Shown here: positions 16,585 through 27,067 of the stretch, piece by piece
Numbering within the stretch: the stretch's first letter is position 1
Layout of the letters: every line of letters begins with the position of its first letter
Assembly (NCBI GenBank): GCA_944386975.1
Contig: CALXDC010000015.1
Coordinates: forward strand, 1-49,312
Reading direction: 5' to 3'
Origin: an uncultured Oscillospiraceae bacterium
GTDB taxonomy: Bacteria > Bacillota > Clostridia > Oscillospirales > Oscillospiraceae
Length of the DNA stretch: 49,312 bases
Program-made: the position numbers and the translations under genes
The notes under the pieces: generated by a model
Seen by the model: the letters and a program-made list of their open reading frames with translations, nothing else
Told to the model about the DNA's origin: nothing
The model's database searches: none

Positions 16585-16672
16585 TGATTCCTTCTCATAT
16601 TACAGTTCCGAATCACAGGGGCCCCGGCGTCCTGCCGGCGGCCCCTGCCTGCTTGCAGAGGAAGGAGACCTT

Positions 16673-18832
<2,160 letters not shown>

Positions 18833-18840
18833 ACAAAAAT

Positions 18841-19073
18841 CGAAAAAGCCTCGCAGAGTTTGCGCCGAATGGCGCAAATCCAGTCAAAACCATTTTCTCC
18901 GGCGACATGCGCGTCGGAGAAAATACTTTGCAGCCTGCAAGTGTGGGATTTGTCCGCTGCATGCGGACGAATCCTGCGCGCGGCAGGCTGTGTTTCTGTC
19001 GAAAAAGTGGCACTGCCACTTTTTCGACAGACTGAAGAGGGGAGCTCCGCCCGCAGGCGGCGCTCCCCTCTTC
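18841..19073. repeat. Intergenic array of seven consecutive hairpins
   Basis: Between convergent tex and the thioesterase gene, inverted repeats follow one another with almost no spacing: 18859-18878 (8 bp, loop GAAT), 18892-18924 (10 bp, containing CGAC-ATGCGC-GTCG), 18927-18941, 18948-18972 (10 bp with one G-T), 18973-18987, 18995-19031 (18 bp) and 19034-19073 (12 bp enclosing a smaller hairpin). The stems are unrelated in sequence. The second one shares the core GACATGCGC with a hairpin in a similar array at 46302-46510. No reading frame here looks coding. Confidence 0.75.
18995..19031. repeat. Perfect palindrome built from two IS-end-like sequences
   Basis: TCTGTCGAAAAAGTGGCA and its exact reverse complement flank a single C. 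The right arm plus CTGA (19020-19035) equals the right terminal repeat of the IS1182-like remnant at 4169-4184. It could be two element ends joined back to back, or a minimal MITE. Confidence 0.7.
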
Positions 19074-19077
19074 TCTT

Positions 19078-19503
19078 TTACTCTCCGGACCTCTCAGCCA
19101 TGGCCTGGCGAAACAGCGCATCGCAGGCGGGATCCGCCCGCTTCAGAGACACCGGCTTCCCCTCCCGGTTCAAAAAGCAGTGGCTGCTGGCCGCCTCCAC
19201 CCGCACCGTTCCCGTGGCCCGATCCCGGATCTCATAGCGCAGCTCCATCCGGATACCGGTGTAGCGGAGGATGGTCACGTCGATCTCCACCTGGTCGCCA
19301 AAGCGGGTCATGCTCTTATAGTCGCAGGACAGGGACAGCACCGGACTGATGATCCCCTCCTTCTCCATTCTGTCGTAGCCGAAGCCCATCTGCTCCATAA
19401 AATCCACCCGGGCCTCCTCCATCCACCGAATATAATTGGCGTGGTGGATAATGCCCATCTGATCCGTCTCGTGGTACTGGGCCTTTCGCACATAAGGGCG
19501 CAT
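19078..19503 (-). CDS. Acyl-CoA thioesterase, 4-hydroxybenzoyl-CoA thioesterase family
   Basis: 141 aa from the ATG at 19503, preceded by AAGGGAGA. Hotdog-fold YbgC/FadM type: YHETDQMGIIHHANYIRWMEEARVDFM, containing the catalytic-type Asp in the DQMGIIHHANY segment, then SLSCDYKSMTRFGDQVEID. It should hydrolyse acyl-CoA or acyl-ACP thioesters; chain length cannot be told. The longer open frame upstream passes through its own promoter. It is leftward and monocistronic. Confidence 0.92.
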   Translation of the reverse strand: MRPYVRKAQYHETDQMGIIHHANYIRWMEEARVDFMEQMGFGYDRMEKEGIISPVLSLSCDYKSMTRFGDQVEIDVTILRYTGIRMELRYEIRDRATGTVRVEAASSHCFLNREGKPVSLKRADPACDALFRQAMAERSGE

Positions 19504-19554
19504 ATCCGTCTCCCTTTCTCTTGAAATCGCCCGAATCCGCCGGGCTTTTTCTCC

Positions 19555-19583
19555 AGTATAGCACGGCCCGCTCCGCGGCGCAA
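19555..19583 (-). promoter_or_regulatory. Promoter of the thioesterase gene
   Basis: On the minus strand: -35 TTGCGC (19578-19583), 17-bp spacer, -10 TATACT (19555-19560), about 50 bases before the start codon. A GCCCGGCC-GGA-GGCCGGGC hairpin (19609-19627) upstream may end the pst-phoU transcript. Confidence 0.55.
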
Positions 19584-19643
19584 GCACCGCCGCCCCGGAA
19601 CGCAGCGCGCCCGGCCGGAGGCCGGGCACAGAGAGGGCGGATG

Positions 19644-20297
19644 TCAGTCCGCCACATTTTTGGGGTGAAGTCCGGTGAGGGCGTAGCAGACCCACTCCGC
19701 CACGTTCACCGCATGGTCGCCGATGCGCTCCATGTACTTGGCGATCATCAGAAAGTCCAGGCACCGTCCCCCCTGGGAGGGGTCCCGGGCGATGGCGGCG
19801 GTCAGCTCTGCCTTCACCTTGTCGAAAAGGCCGTCCACCACGTCGTCATAGGCGATGGTAGCCTTGGCCATCTCCAGATCCCCCCGGACAAAGGCCTCCA
19901 CGCTGTCGGTCACCATCTTGATGACGGACCGCGCCATATCGCCGATATGGCTGGCGCAGTCCATGCCGTCGCCGCCGGCGTAGGTGAGAATCTCGGCGAT
20001 ATCGGCAGCCTGGTCGCCGATGCGCTCCATGTCGGCAATCACCCGCATGGCGGTGGACACGGTGCGCAGGTCCCCCGCCACCGGCTGCTGGCACAACAGC
20101 AGGTTCATGCACATGCCCTCGATCTCCCGCTCGGAGCGGTCGATTTTATGCTCGATGACGTAGGCCTGGGACAGGAGACTGGCGTCCCGGTCCAGCATGG
20201 CCTTCGCCACCACGGCGATGGCCTGTTCGCAGAGTCCCCCCATGGTGGTCAGTTCGATATGCAGCCGGTCCAGCTGCCGGTCAAAATGATTGCGCAT
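19644..20297 (-). CDS. phoU: Phosphate transport system regulatory protein PhoU
   Basis: 217 aa, two repeated three-helix PhoU bundles. Each carries the metal-binding type motif: ERIGDQAADIAE in the first and ERIGDHAVNVAEWV in the second. PhoU links Pst transport to PhoR/PhoB-type signalling and represses the regulon when phosphate is ample. Its start and the pstB stop share base 20297. Last gene of the pstSCAB-phoU operon. Confidence 0.96.
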   Translation of the reverse strand: MRNHFDRQLDRLHIELTTMGGLCEQAIAVVAKAMLDRDASLLSQAYVIEHKIDRSEREIEGMCMNLLLCQQPVAGDLRTVSTAMRVIADMERIGDQAADIAEILTYAGGDGMDCASHIGDMARSVIKMVTDSVEAFVRGDLEMAKATIAYDDVVDGLFDKVKAELTAAIARDPSQGGRCLDFLMIAKYMERIGDHAVNVAEWVCYALTGLHPKNVAD

Positions 20298-21058
20298 CAG
20301 CCAAACCTCCCCGTGATGTAGTCCTCGGTCCGCTTGTCCCGGGGCTTGGAGAACATCTGCACCGTGTCGTCAAACTCCACCAGCTCCCCCAGGAGGAAGA
20401 AGGCGGTCTTATCCGCCACCCGGGCAGCCTGCTGCATGTTGTGGGTCACCATGACGATGGTGTAGTTCTTTTTCAGCTCCGTGGACAGGTCCTCGATTTT
20501 GGAGGTGGAGATGGGGTCCAGAGCGCTGGTGGCCTCGTCCATCAGCAGCACGTCCGGCTCCACCGCCAGGGCCCGGGCGATGCACAGCCGCTGCTGCTGG
20601 CCGCCGGAGAGGCTGAGGGCGGACTTCTTCAGCCGGTCCTTCACCTCGTCCCAGATGGCGGCGGAGCGGAGGGACTGCTCCACCAGCTCGTCCAGCTTCT
20701 TCCGGCTGCGGACGCCGTGGGTCCGGGGGCCATAGGCCACGTTGTCATAGATGGACATGGGGAAGGGGTTGGGCTTCTGGAACACCATGCCGATGCGCTT
20801 GCGCAGCCACGTCACATCCAGGCCGGGTCCATAGATATCCTGGCCGTGATAGGTTATCTTTCCCTTGATGGTCACCCCGGGCACCAGGTCGTTCATGCGG
20901 TTGATGGTTTTCAAAAAGGTGGACTTCCCGCAGCCGGAGGGGCCGATGAGGGCGGTGATCCTGTGCTCGGGGATGTCCATGGAGATGGACTTCAGCGCCT
21001 GATGCTCCCCGTAGAAGAGATCCAGCCCCTCCGCCTTCAAAATGGTGGGTTCTTCCAT
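20297..21058 (-). CDS. pstB: Phosphate ABC transporter ATPase PstB
   Basis: 253 aa. Walker [10 protein letters not shown] near residue 39, the PstB-specific [17 protein letters not shown], signature [15 protein letters not shown], Walker [14 protein letters not shown] and H-loop MVTHNM are complete. It powers high-affinity phosphate uptake through PstA and PstC at the inner face of the membrane. 13 nt separate it from pstA. Confidence 0.97.
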   Translation of the reverse strand: MEEPTILKAEGLDLFYGEHQALKSISMDIPEHRITALIGPSGCGKSTFLKTINRMNDLVPGVTIKGKITYHGQDIYGPGLDVTWLRKRIGMVFQKPNPFPMSIYDNVAYGPRTHGVRSRKKLDELVEQSLRSAAIWDEVKDRLKKSALSLSGGQQQRLCIARALAVEPDVLLMDEATSALDPISTSKIEDLSTELKKNYTIVMVTHNMQQAARVADKTAFFLLGELVEFDDTVQMFSKPRDKRTEDYITGRFG

Positions 21059-21071
21059 ATTGGTTCTCCTT

Positions 21072-21929
21072 TTACCGTTTCAGTTTCTTGCCTGCCAGGC
21101 TGGCGGCCAGGTTGATCAGGACCGTCAGCGCCAGCAGAATGGTGGCGATGGAAAAGGCCACGGCAAATTCCGCGTTCTCCTTGGCGTAGACGTAGAGCGC
21201 CACGGTGAGAGTAGCGCCGGAGCTCTTCATGAAGTTTTCAATGGTGGAGAAATCCTGCATACCGGTGGACATACTGACGGTGTACATCAAAATGGCGCTC
21301 TCGCCCACGATGCGGCCCACCGCCAGGATGCAGCCGGTGACGATGCCGTCCACGCTGCTGGGCAGCACCACGGTGCGGATCATGTGCCACTTGCCGCTGC
21401 CAAGGCCCAGAGAGCCCTCCCGGTAGGACTGGGGGACGGTCTTCAGGCTCTCCTGGGTGGTGCGGATGATGGTGGGCAGCACCATGATCACCAGGGTCAG
21501 GGAACCGGCGATGAGGGTCTTCTCCAGTCTGAGGGACACGCAGAAGATCACATTGCCCACCAGGGCATAGATGATAGACGGGATGCCCGCCAGGGTCTCG
21601 GTGGCAAACTCGATGATCTCCACCAGTCTGCGGTTGCTGGCATACTCGGTGAGGTAGATGGCGGCGCCTACGCCCAGAGGCAGGGCCACCACCAGGGAGA
21701 CCACGATAACATAGAGGGTGTTGACGATGGCGGGGAAAATGCCCACAGTGCCTCGCAGCACGCTGGCGGCAGTGGTGAGAAAGCTCCAGCTGATGCCAGG
21801 GATCCCCCGGAAGCAGATGTAGCCGATGAGGCACAGCAGAAGGCCGCAGGTAAGCGCAGCGCTGAGGTAGAGAAGGGCCCGGGCTCCCAGGTCGTAGGCC
21901 CGGCGGAAGGGAGAGAGGGTCTGATGCAT
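21072..21929 (-). CDS. pstA: Phosphate ABC transporter permease PstA
   Basis: 285 aa with six membrane helices. The cytoplasmic coupling segment [20 protein letters not shown] contains the EAA-type motif that docks on PstB, and [11 protein letters not shown] is typical of PstA. One nucleotide separates its start from the pstC stop. Confidence 0.95.
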   Translation of the reverse strand: MHQTLSPFRRAYDLGARALLYLSAALTCGLLLCLIGYICFRGIPGISWSFLTTAASVLRGTVGIFPAIVNTLYVIVVSLVVALPLGVGAAIYLTEYASNRRLVEIIEFATETLAGIPSIIYALVGNVIFCVSLRLEKTLIAGSLTLVIMVLPTIIRTTQESLKTVPQSYREGSLGLGSGKWHMIRTVVLPSSVDGIVTGCILAVGRIVGESAILMYTVSMSTGMQDFSTIENFMKSSGATLTVALYVYAKENAEFAVAFSIATILLALTVLINLAASLAGKKLKR

Positions 21930-21930
21930 G

Positions 21931-22878
21931 TCAATCCTCCTTTTCCCGCTTCAGCACCACGTTGAGCAGGACGTTGATGAGCATGATGAAGAGGAACAGC
22001 ACAAGGCCGATGGAGTAGAGGGCGTTGCGCTGGAGGCTTCCCACCTCGGCGTAGTTCATCTCGATGGCGATGCCGGTGGTGAGGAAGCGGACGCTGGAGA
22101 AGATGGAGGGCATATTGGCCACATTTCCGGCCACCATGATAATGGCCATGGCCTCGCCGATGGCACGGCCGATGCCCAGCACCACCGCCGCGGCGATGCC
22201 GCTCTTGGCGGCGGGGACGCTGATGCGGAAATAGGTCTCCAGCTCCGTGGCCCCCAGGGCCAGGCTTCCCTCCTCGTACTCCTTGGGCACCGCCTGGAGG
22301 GCGGTCTCCGACACGGAGATGATGGAGGGCAGGATCATCACCGCCAGCACGATGATGGCGGCAAGAAGGCTATCTCCGGCGGAGAGGTCGAAGGTGACGC
22401 GGATCCAGGGCACCAGCACAATCATGCCCACCAGGCCGTAGACCACCGAAGGGATGCCCGCCAGCAGGTTCACCATGGGGCGGATAACGGCGGCTACCTT
22501 GGGAGGCGCCACCTTGGCCAGGAACACGGCGGTGAAAAAGCCGATGGGCACGCCGATGACGATGGCCCCAGCGGTGCCGTAGACGGAGGTGAGGATCATG
22601 GCCAGGATGCCGAATTCACCGTCTCCGGCGGCCCAGGTTGTCCCGAAGAGGAACTCCGTGAGACCCACCTCACGGATGGCGGGAATCCCGGAGATAATGA
22701 GATAAATGGTGATCAGCAGCACAAAGGCCACGGCGATGAGGCCGCAGACCAGGAACAAAACCTGCATCACCCACTCCGCCGCTTTTCTTCCGGTACGCTT
22801 TTTCCGGGGAGAGGGCACTACAGCAGCCTTGCTGTGACCCCAGGATGGGGCAGAGGCAGTTGTCGTCGCTTCTTTCAT
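21931..22878 (-). CDS. pstC: Phosphate ABC transporter permease PstC
   Basis: 315 aa. A basic N-terminal cytoplasmic tail (PSPRKKRTGRK) is followed by six helices. The coupling loop SETALQAVPKEYEEGSLALG and the end of the protein, ALYSIGLVLFLFIMLINVLL, are PstC-like. It forms the phosphate channel with PstA. It lies 129 nt after pstS, and that gap holds a stable hairpin. Confidence 0.95.
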   Translation of the reverse strand: MKEATTTASAPSWGHSKAAVVPSPRKKRTGRKAAEWVMQVLFLVCGLIAVAFVLLITIYLIISGIPAIREVGLTEFLFGTTWAAGDGEFGILAMILTSVYGTAGAIVIGVPIGFFTAVFLAKVAPPKVAAVIRPMVNLLAGIPSVVYGLVGMIVLVPWIRVTFDLSAGDSLLAAIIVLAVMILPSIISVSETALQAVPKEYEEGSLALGATELETYFRISVPAAKSGIAAAVVLGIGRAIGEAMAIIMVAGNVANMPSIFSSVRFLTTGIAIEMNYAEVGSLQRNALYSIGLVLFLFIMLINVLLNVVLKREKED

Positions 22879-22949
22879 AGCAGTTCAAGCCTTTCTTCTC
22901 GTTTCAGCGGCGTTTGGGACGACCCCTGCCGCTGCCTTCCATTTTGCGG

Positions 22950-22985
22950 CTGTGAGACACGGCCGGATTCGGACGTGCCTCACAG
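22950..22985 (-). other. Intercistronic hairpin between pstS and pstC
   Basis: CTGTGAG (22950-22956) pairs with CTCACAG (22979-22985), with further imperfect pairing (CACG/CGTG, CCG/CGG) inside. It has no T-run. Hairpins at this place in pst operons can protect the upstream message or partly terminate transcription so that more PstS than PstC is made; that role is inferred here. Confidence 0.55.
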
Positions 22986-23007
22986 TCAGAGAGAGTAGAA
23001 ATCGGAG

Positions 23008-23898
23008 TCAGGGAGCCACAGCGCCGGCGGCGGCGATGTACTCGGCCACCTCATCGCTCATGGCGTAATCCAGGAAGGCCTGGGCGGCCTCGGACAGCTC
23101 CGTGCCCTCCTTGGTGACCATGACGAAGGGCCGCTGGATCTCATAGGTGCCGTCCTTGACGGTATCCTCAGAGGGAGCCACACCGTTCACCTTCACCGCC
23201 TTCACGGTGTCGTCCACCGCGGAGAGAGAGGCGTAGCCGATGGCGTTGGGGTTGGAGGCCACGTTGCCGATGACGTCGCCGGTGGAGCCGTACTCGTTCT
23301 TGTAGACGCAGTTCTCCACGCCCACGATCTCCTCAAAGGCGCTGCGGGTACCGGAGCCATCCTCACGGCCCAGGACCGCAATCTCCAGGTCCTCGCCGCC
23401 CAGCTCGCTCCAGTTGGTGATCTCACCGGTGAAAATCTGGGCGATCTGCTCCACGCTCAGGTCCTCCACGCCGTTATCGGGGTTCACCACAACGGCCACG
23501 CCATCCAGGGCCACGATGTTCTCCACGGCGCCCTCAGCCTTCTCCTCGTCCTTCAGGGCGCGGCTGGAAAGGCCGATGTCCACGGTGCCGGCCAGCACGG
23601 CCTCAATGCCCGCGCCGGAGCCGGTGCCGGAGTAGTTGACGTTCACATCTGGGTTGACCTCCTCAAAGGTCTCCTCCAGAACAGCCATCACGTCGGCCAT
23701 GGAGGTGGAGCCGTCGGTATTCACCACGCCGCTGAGAGTACCAGCGGCGTCGCCGTTGTCGGCGGGATCATTGGCGCTATTGTTGGTAGTATCGTTGGCA
23801 GCGCCGCCGTTGTCGGCCGCGCCGTTGTTGGTGCTGCCGCAGGCCGCCAGAGACAGGGCCAGCATCAGCGCCAGAAGCAGAGAGCATACTCTTTTCAT
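23008..23898 (-). CDS. pstS: Phosphate-binding lipoprotein PstS
   Basis: 296 aa. A lipoprotein signal with lipobox LAAC (Cys20) is followed by a low-complexity Asn/Ala/Asp/Gly linker (about 22-52), then the periplasmic-type binding domain: NTDGSTSMADVM, SGTGSGAGIEAVL, DIGLSSRAL and REDGSGTRSAFEEI, all PstS phosphate-contact regions. It captures phosphate at the cell surface and passes it to PstCA. First gene of the operon, with AGGAGGA RBS. Confidence 0.96.
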   Translation of the reverse strand: MKRVCSLLLALMLALSLAACGSTNNGAADNGGAANDTTNNSANDPADNGDAAGTLSGVVNTDGSTSMADVMAVLEETFEEVNPDVNVNYSGTGSGAGIEAVLAGTVDIGLSSRALKDEEKAEGAVENIVALDGVAVVVNPDNGVEDLSVEQIAQIFTGEITNWSELGGEDLEIAVLGREDGSGTRSAFEEIVGVENCVYKNEYGSTGDVIGNVASNPNAIGYASLSAVDDTVKAVKVNGVAPSEDTVKDGTYEIQRPFVMVTKEGTELSEAAQAFLDYAMSDEVAEYIAAAGAVAP

Positions 23899-23948
23899 GG
23901 AAATTCATCCTCCTGTTTGTTGTTTTGATCTCTCTTGAGCACGGGCCT

Positions 23949-24029
23949 ATTGTACGCTCTGCCGTGTTACCTCCGAAAGCGCAGAGAGGAAAAGAGTAGG
24001 TAAATTTTTCCCTGTGCGTGTAAATTTTT
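23949..24029 (-). promoter_or_regulatory. pst promoter region with direct repeats
   Basis: On the minus strand, AAAAATTTAC occurs twice (24020-24029 and 24000-24009, 20-bp period), upstream of a weak -35 TTCGGA (23972-23977) and -10 TACAAT (23949-23954, 17-bp spacer). The repeats are placed as activator sites and may bind a PhoB/PhoP-type regulator, although the spacing is not the usual 11 or 22 bp. Confidence 0.5.
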
Positions 24030-24109
24030 GCACATATTCCCCCCGCCTCCGGGAATACTGATAAAAAGGGGCCTCGTTTTCCGTTTTTCCACTTTTTACA
24101 GGTTTCCTC

Positions 24110-24137
24110 TTGACAAATCGCTGAAAACCGATATAAT
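24110..24137 (+). promoter_or_regulatory. Strong SigA promoter of the riboswitch-ATPase transcript
   Basis: Perfect -35 TTGACA (24110-24115) and perfect -10 TATAAT (24132-24137) with a 16-bp spacer. Transcription would start about 24144, at the 5' edge of the aptamer. Confidence 0.85.
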
Positions 24138-24144
24138 GCTCTTT

Positions 24145-24242
24145 ACCAAAAGGGAGTAGTTTCAACCCAGCGTCAACAATCCCAGCCGCTCCGGCGGCTT
24201 GGTGCTGGGTACCGGATCCGCCTCCGGGTACAAGACTTTTGC
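24145..24242 (+). promoter_or_regulatory. yybP-ykoY manganese riboswitch aptamer
   Basis: The family's conserved parts occur in order. P1 is CAAAAG (24147-24152) pairing with CTTTTG (24236-24241). GGGAGTAG follows the 5' strand of P1, GTCAACAAT (24172-24180) is in the next loop region, a CCCAGC…GCTGGG helix and a second arm follow, and ACAAGAC closes the 3' side. The known structure of the Lactococcus yoaB aptamer has the same GGGGAGUAG and GCAAGAC ends. The 3' strand of P1 is also part of the terminator, so Mn2+ binding should turn expression on. Confidence 0.93.
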
Positions 24243-24292
24243 GTATATGCTTTGGCATCGCTGTCGGAGCGCATACGCAAAAGTCTTTTTTT
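24233..24292 (+). terminator. Riboswitch expression-platform terminator
   Basis: AGACTTTTGCGTAT (24233-24246) pairs perfectly with ATACGCAAAAGTCT (24273-24286), followed by a T-run. It overlaps the aptamer P1 3' strand, so the two structures exclude each other. Confidence 0.93.
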
Positions 24293-24333
24293 GTGTATTT
24301 TTCTATACAATTCTGTGAGAAGGAGTGTCACCC

Positions 24334-26952
24334 ATGAAAGAAACCTATTTCAACCGCTCGCCGGAGCAGGCCCTGGAGGCTGTGGGCAGCAGCCGGGCGG
24401 GCCTGTCGGAAAAGGAGGCCGCCCGCCGCCTGGAGTCCGTAGGCCCCAACGCTCTGGCCGAGGGAAAAAAGAAGACGGTGCTCCAGGTGTTTTTGGAGCA
24501 GTTCAAGGACCTGCTGGTCATCATTTTGATGATTGCCGCCGTCATCTCCCTCCTCTCCGACAACGCCGAGAGCACCATCGTCATCTTCGCCGTGCTGATC
24601 CTCAACGCCATTTTGGGCACCGTCCAGCATGTGAAGGCGGAAAAGTCCCTGGAGAGTCTCAAATCCATGTCCGCCCCCACCGCCAAGGTGCTGCGGGACG
24701 GTAAGCGGGTGGAGATTCCCTCCGCCCAGGTGGTTCCCGGCGACCTCATCGAGCTGGAGGCCGGAGACATGGTAGTGGCCGACGGCCGGATCCTGGACAA
24801 CTTCTCCCTGAAGGTCAATGAGAGCTCCCTCACCGGTGAGAGCGAGGGGGTGGAGAAGACCGCCGACGTGATTGAGGCAGAGAAGGTGGCCCTGGGAGAC
24901 CAGAAAAACATGGTGTTCTCCGGCTCCCTGGTGACCTATGGCCGGGCGGTGGCGGTGGTCACCGCCACGGGAATGGACACGGAGATCGGCAAGGTGGCCT
25001 CCCTCATGAACCAGACCCAGCAGCGGAAGACTCCCCTCCAGGAGAGCCTGGACAGCTTCTCCAAAAAGCTGGCCATTGCCATTATGGCCATCTGCGCCCT
25101 GGTCTTCGGCCTCTCCCTCTACCGGGACATGGGGGTGCTGGACGCCCTCATGTTCGCCGTGGCGCTGGCGGTGGCCGCCATCCCGGAGGCCCTCAGCTCC
25201 ATCGTCACCATTGTGCTGGCGCTGGGCACCCAGAAGATGGCCAAGCAGAATGCCATCATCAAGGATCTGAAGGCGGTGGAGAGTCTGGGCGCGGTATCGG
25301 TGATCTGCTCGGACAAAACCGGCACGCTGACCCAGAACCGCATGACCTTCCAGACTGTCTACGCCGACGGGGAGGAGCGGGACGGAACGGAGCTGGACCT
25401 GGCCAACGACGCCCAGCGTCTTCTTTTGAAAGCGGCCCTTTTGGACAGCGACGCCACCACCGACGAGGAGACCGGAACCTCCATCGGCGACCCCACGGAG
25501 GTGGCCATGGTGCAGCTGGGAGACCACTTCTCCGTGGACGAGGTGGCCTATCGCAGCCAGCACCCCCGGCTCTATGAGCTGGCCTTCGACTCCGACCGGA
25601 AGCTCATGAGCACCCTCCACGACATTGAAGGCGTCCCCACCCTCTACACCAAGGGAGCCATGGACGTGCTGCTCCGCCGCTGTGTCCGGGTACTGACCCG
25701 GGAGGGGGAACTTCCTTTGACGGAGGAGCGCCGCCGGGAGATCGAAGAGGTAAACGACGCCATGAGCCGCCGGGGATTGCGGGTGCTGGCCTTTGCCTGC
25801 CGCACCCTTCCCTCCATCCGGCCTCTCACCCTGGAGGACGAGAGGGAGCTCACCTTCATCGGCTTCATCTCCATGATTGATCCGCCCCGGCCTGAGGCCA
25901 TCCGGGCGGTGGCCGACGCACGGAAGGGCGGCATCCGCACCATCATGATCACCGGGGACCACAAGGTCACCGCCACCGCCATCGCCAAGGAAATCGGCAT
26001 TTTCCGGGAGGGAGACGAGGCTCTCAGCGGCCCGGAGCTCAGCGAGCTCACCGAGGCGCAGCTGGACGAGCGTCTGGAGCGGGTGTCCGTCTACGCCCGG
26101 GTATCCCCGGAGCACAAGATCCGCATCGTCTCCGCCTGGCAGCGAAAGGGCAAGATCGTCTCCATGACCGGCGACGGCGTCAACGACGCCCCGGCTCTGA
26201 AGGCTGCCGATATCGGCGTGGCCATGGGCATCACCGGTACCGCCGTCAGCAAGGACGCCGCCTCCATGATTCTCTCCGACGACAACTTCGCCACCATCGT
26301 CAAGGCGGTGGTCAACGGGCGGGGTGTCTACGCCAACATCAAAAATGCCATCCGCTTCCTGCTGTCGGGGAATATGGCGGCCATCCTCTGCGTGCTTCTC
26401 ACCTCCCTGATGGGCCTGCCGGTTCCCTTCGCCCCGGTGCACCTTCTCTTCATCAACCTTCTCACCGACTCCCTGCCCGCTATCGCCATCGGCATGGAGC
26501 GCTCCGGTGACGACCTCCTCAACCGGCCGCCTCGGGACCCCAAGGAGCCCATTCTCAACGGGGAGCTGATGGCCACGATTCTGGGCTACGGCGCCCTCAT
26601 CGCGGCTGCCTCCATGGCCGCCTACTGCATCGGCCTTCGTGACGGCGGAGCGGGTCTCGCCATGACCCTGGCCTTCTCCACCCTTACCATGGCCCGGCTC
26701 TTCCACGGCTTCACCTGCCGTGGGTCCGCTTCCCTGCCCCGGCTGGGCCTTTTCACCAACATGGCCAGCGTGGCCGCCTTCCTCATCGGCATGGCCCTCA
26801 TGGCTCTGGTTCTCTTTGTCCCCGCCATGCACGGCCTCTTCTCCGTCAGCGACTTCACCATGGCGGAAATTGGCCTCTCCCTGGGCTTGGCCGTTCTGCC
26901 CACTCTTCTCATCCAGCTTTGGCGGATGGTGCGGGAGGCGCTGAAGCGCTAA
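24334..26952 (+). CDS. P2-type cation-transporting ATPase, probable Mn2+ exporter
   Basis: 872 aa from the ATG at 24334, 8 bases after AAGGAG; a GTG three codons earlier overlaps the RBS. Actuator motif TGES (167-170), phosphorylation site DKTGTLT with Asp327, hinge GDGVNDAP near 613, and ion-site segments PEAL (TM4) and NLLTDSLPA (TM6) resemble Ca2+/Mn2+ pumps of the SERCA-like group. It sits directly behind a Mn2+-sensing riboswitch, as Lactococcus yoaB does, so exporting excess manganese is the best guess; Ca2+ remains possible from the protein sequence alone. Cytoplasmic membrane. Confidence 0.93.
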   Translation: MKETYFNRSPEQALEAVGSSRAGLSEKEAARRLESVGPNALAEGKKKTVLQVFLEQFKDLLVIILMIAAVISLLSDNAESTIVIFAVLILNAILGTVQHVKAEKSLESLKSMSAPTAKVLRDGKRVEIPSAQVVPGDLIELEAGDMVVADGRILDNFSLKVNESSLTGESEGVEKTADVIEAEKVALGDQKNMVFSGSLVTYGRAVAVVTATGMDTEIGKVASLMNQTQQRKTPLQESLDSFSKKLAIAIMAICALVFGLSLYRDMGVLDALMFAVALAVAAIPEALSSIVTIVLALGTQKMAKQNAIIKDLKAVESLGAVSVICSDKTGTLTQNRMTFQTVYADGEERDGTELDLANDAQRLLLKAALLDSDATTDEETGTSIGDPTEVAMVQLGDHFSVDEVAYRSQHPRLYELAFDSDRKLMSTLHDIEGVPTLYTKGAMDVLLRRCVRVLTREGELPLTEERRREIEEVNDAMSRRGLRVLAFACRTLPSIRPLTLEDERELTFIGFISMIDPPRPEAIRAVADARKGGIRTIMITGDHKVTATAIAKEIGIFREGDEALSGPELSELTEAQLDERLERVSVYARVSPEHKIRIVSAWQRKGKIVSMTGDGVNDAPALKAADIGVAMGITGTAVSKDAASMILSDDNFATIVKAVVNGRGVYANIKNAIRFLLSGNMAAILCVLLTSLMGLPVPFAPVHLLFINLLTDSLPAIAIGMERSGDDLLNRPPRDPKEPILNGELMATILGYGALIAAASMAAYCIGLRDGGAGLAMTLAFSTLTMARLFHGFTCRGSASLPRLGLFTNMASVAAFLIGMALMALVLFVPAMHGLFSVSDFTMAEIGLSLGLAVLPTLLIQLWRMVREALKR

Positions 26953-26973
26953 GGTTTCGACCGTTTTCTCCCC

Positions 26974-27002
26974 TTGCCTTTTTCCCGATTATCCTGTATC
27001 AT
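26974..27002 (+). promoter_or_regulatory. Promoter of the diguanylate cyclase gene
   Basis: -35 TTGCCT (26974-26979), 17-bp spacer, -10 TATCAT (26997-27002), shortly after the ATPase stop. Confidence 0.5.
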
Positions 27003-27067
27003 AAAAATAGTGTGCATCTCCCCCTTTCCCATTTCAGCTGCACTTCAACGGAAAGCAGGCTGTTCTC

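Noticed and set aside
18859-19073. CRISPR array
   Set aside because: Repeats are hairpins of different sequence with almost no spacers and no cas genes; there is no constant direct repeat.
18860-19237. Plus-strand 125-codon frame after tex
   Set aside because: It spans the hairpin array and then runs antisense into the thioesterase gene. It has no RBS.
24328-26832. 834-codon frame antisense to the P-type ATPase
   Set aside because: Shadow of a gene with all catalytic motifs on the other strand; no RBS and no known domain.
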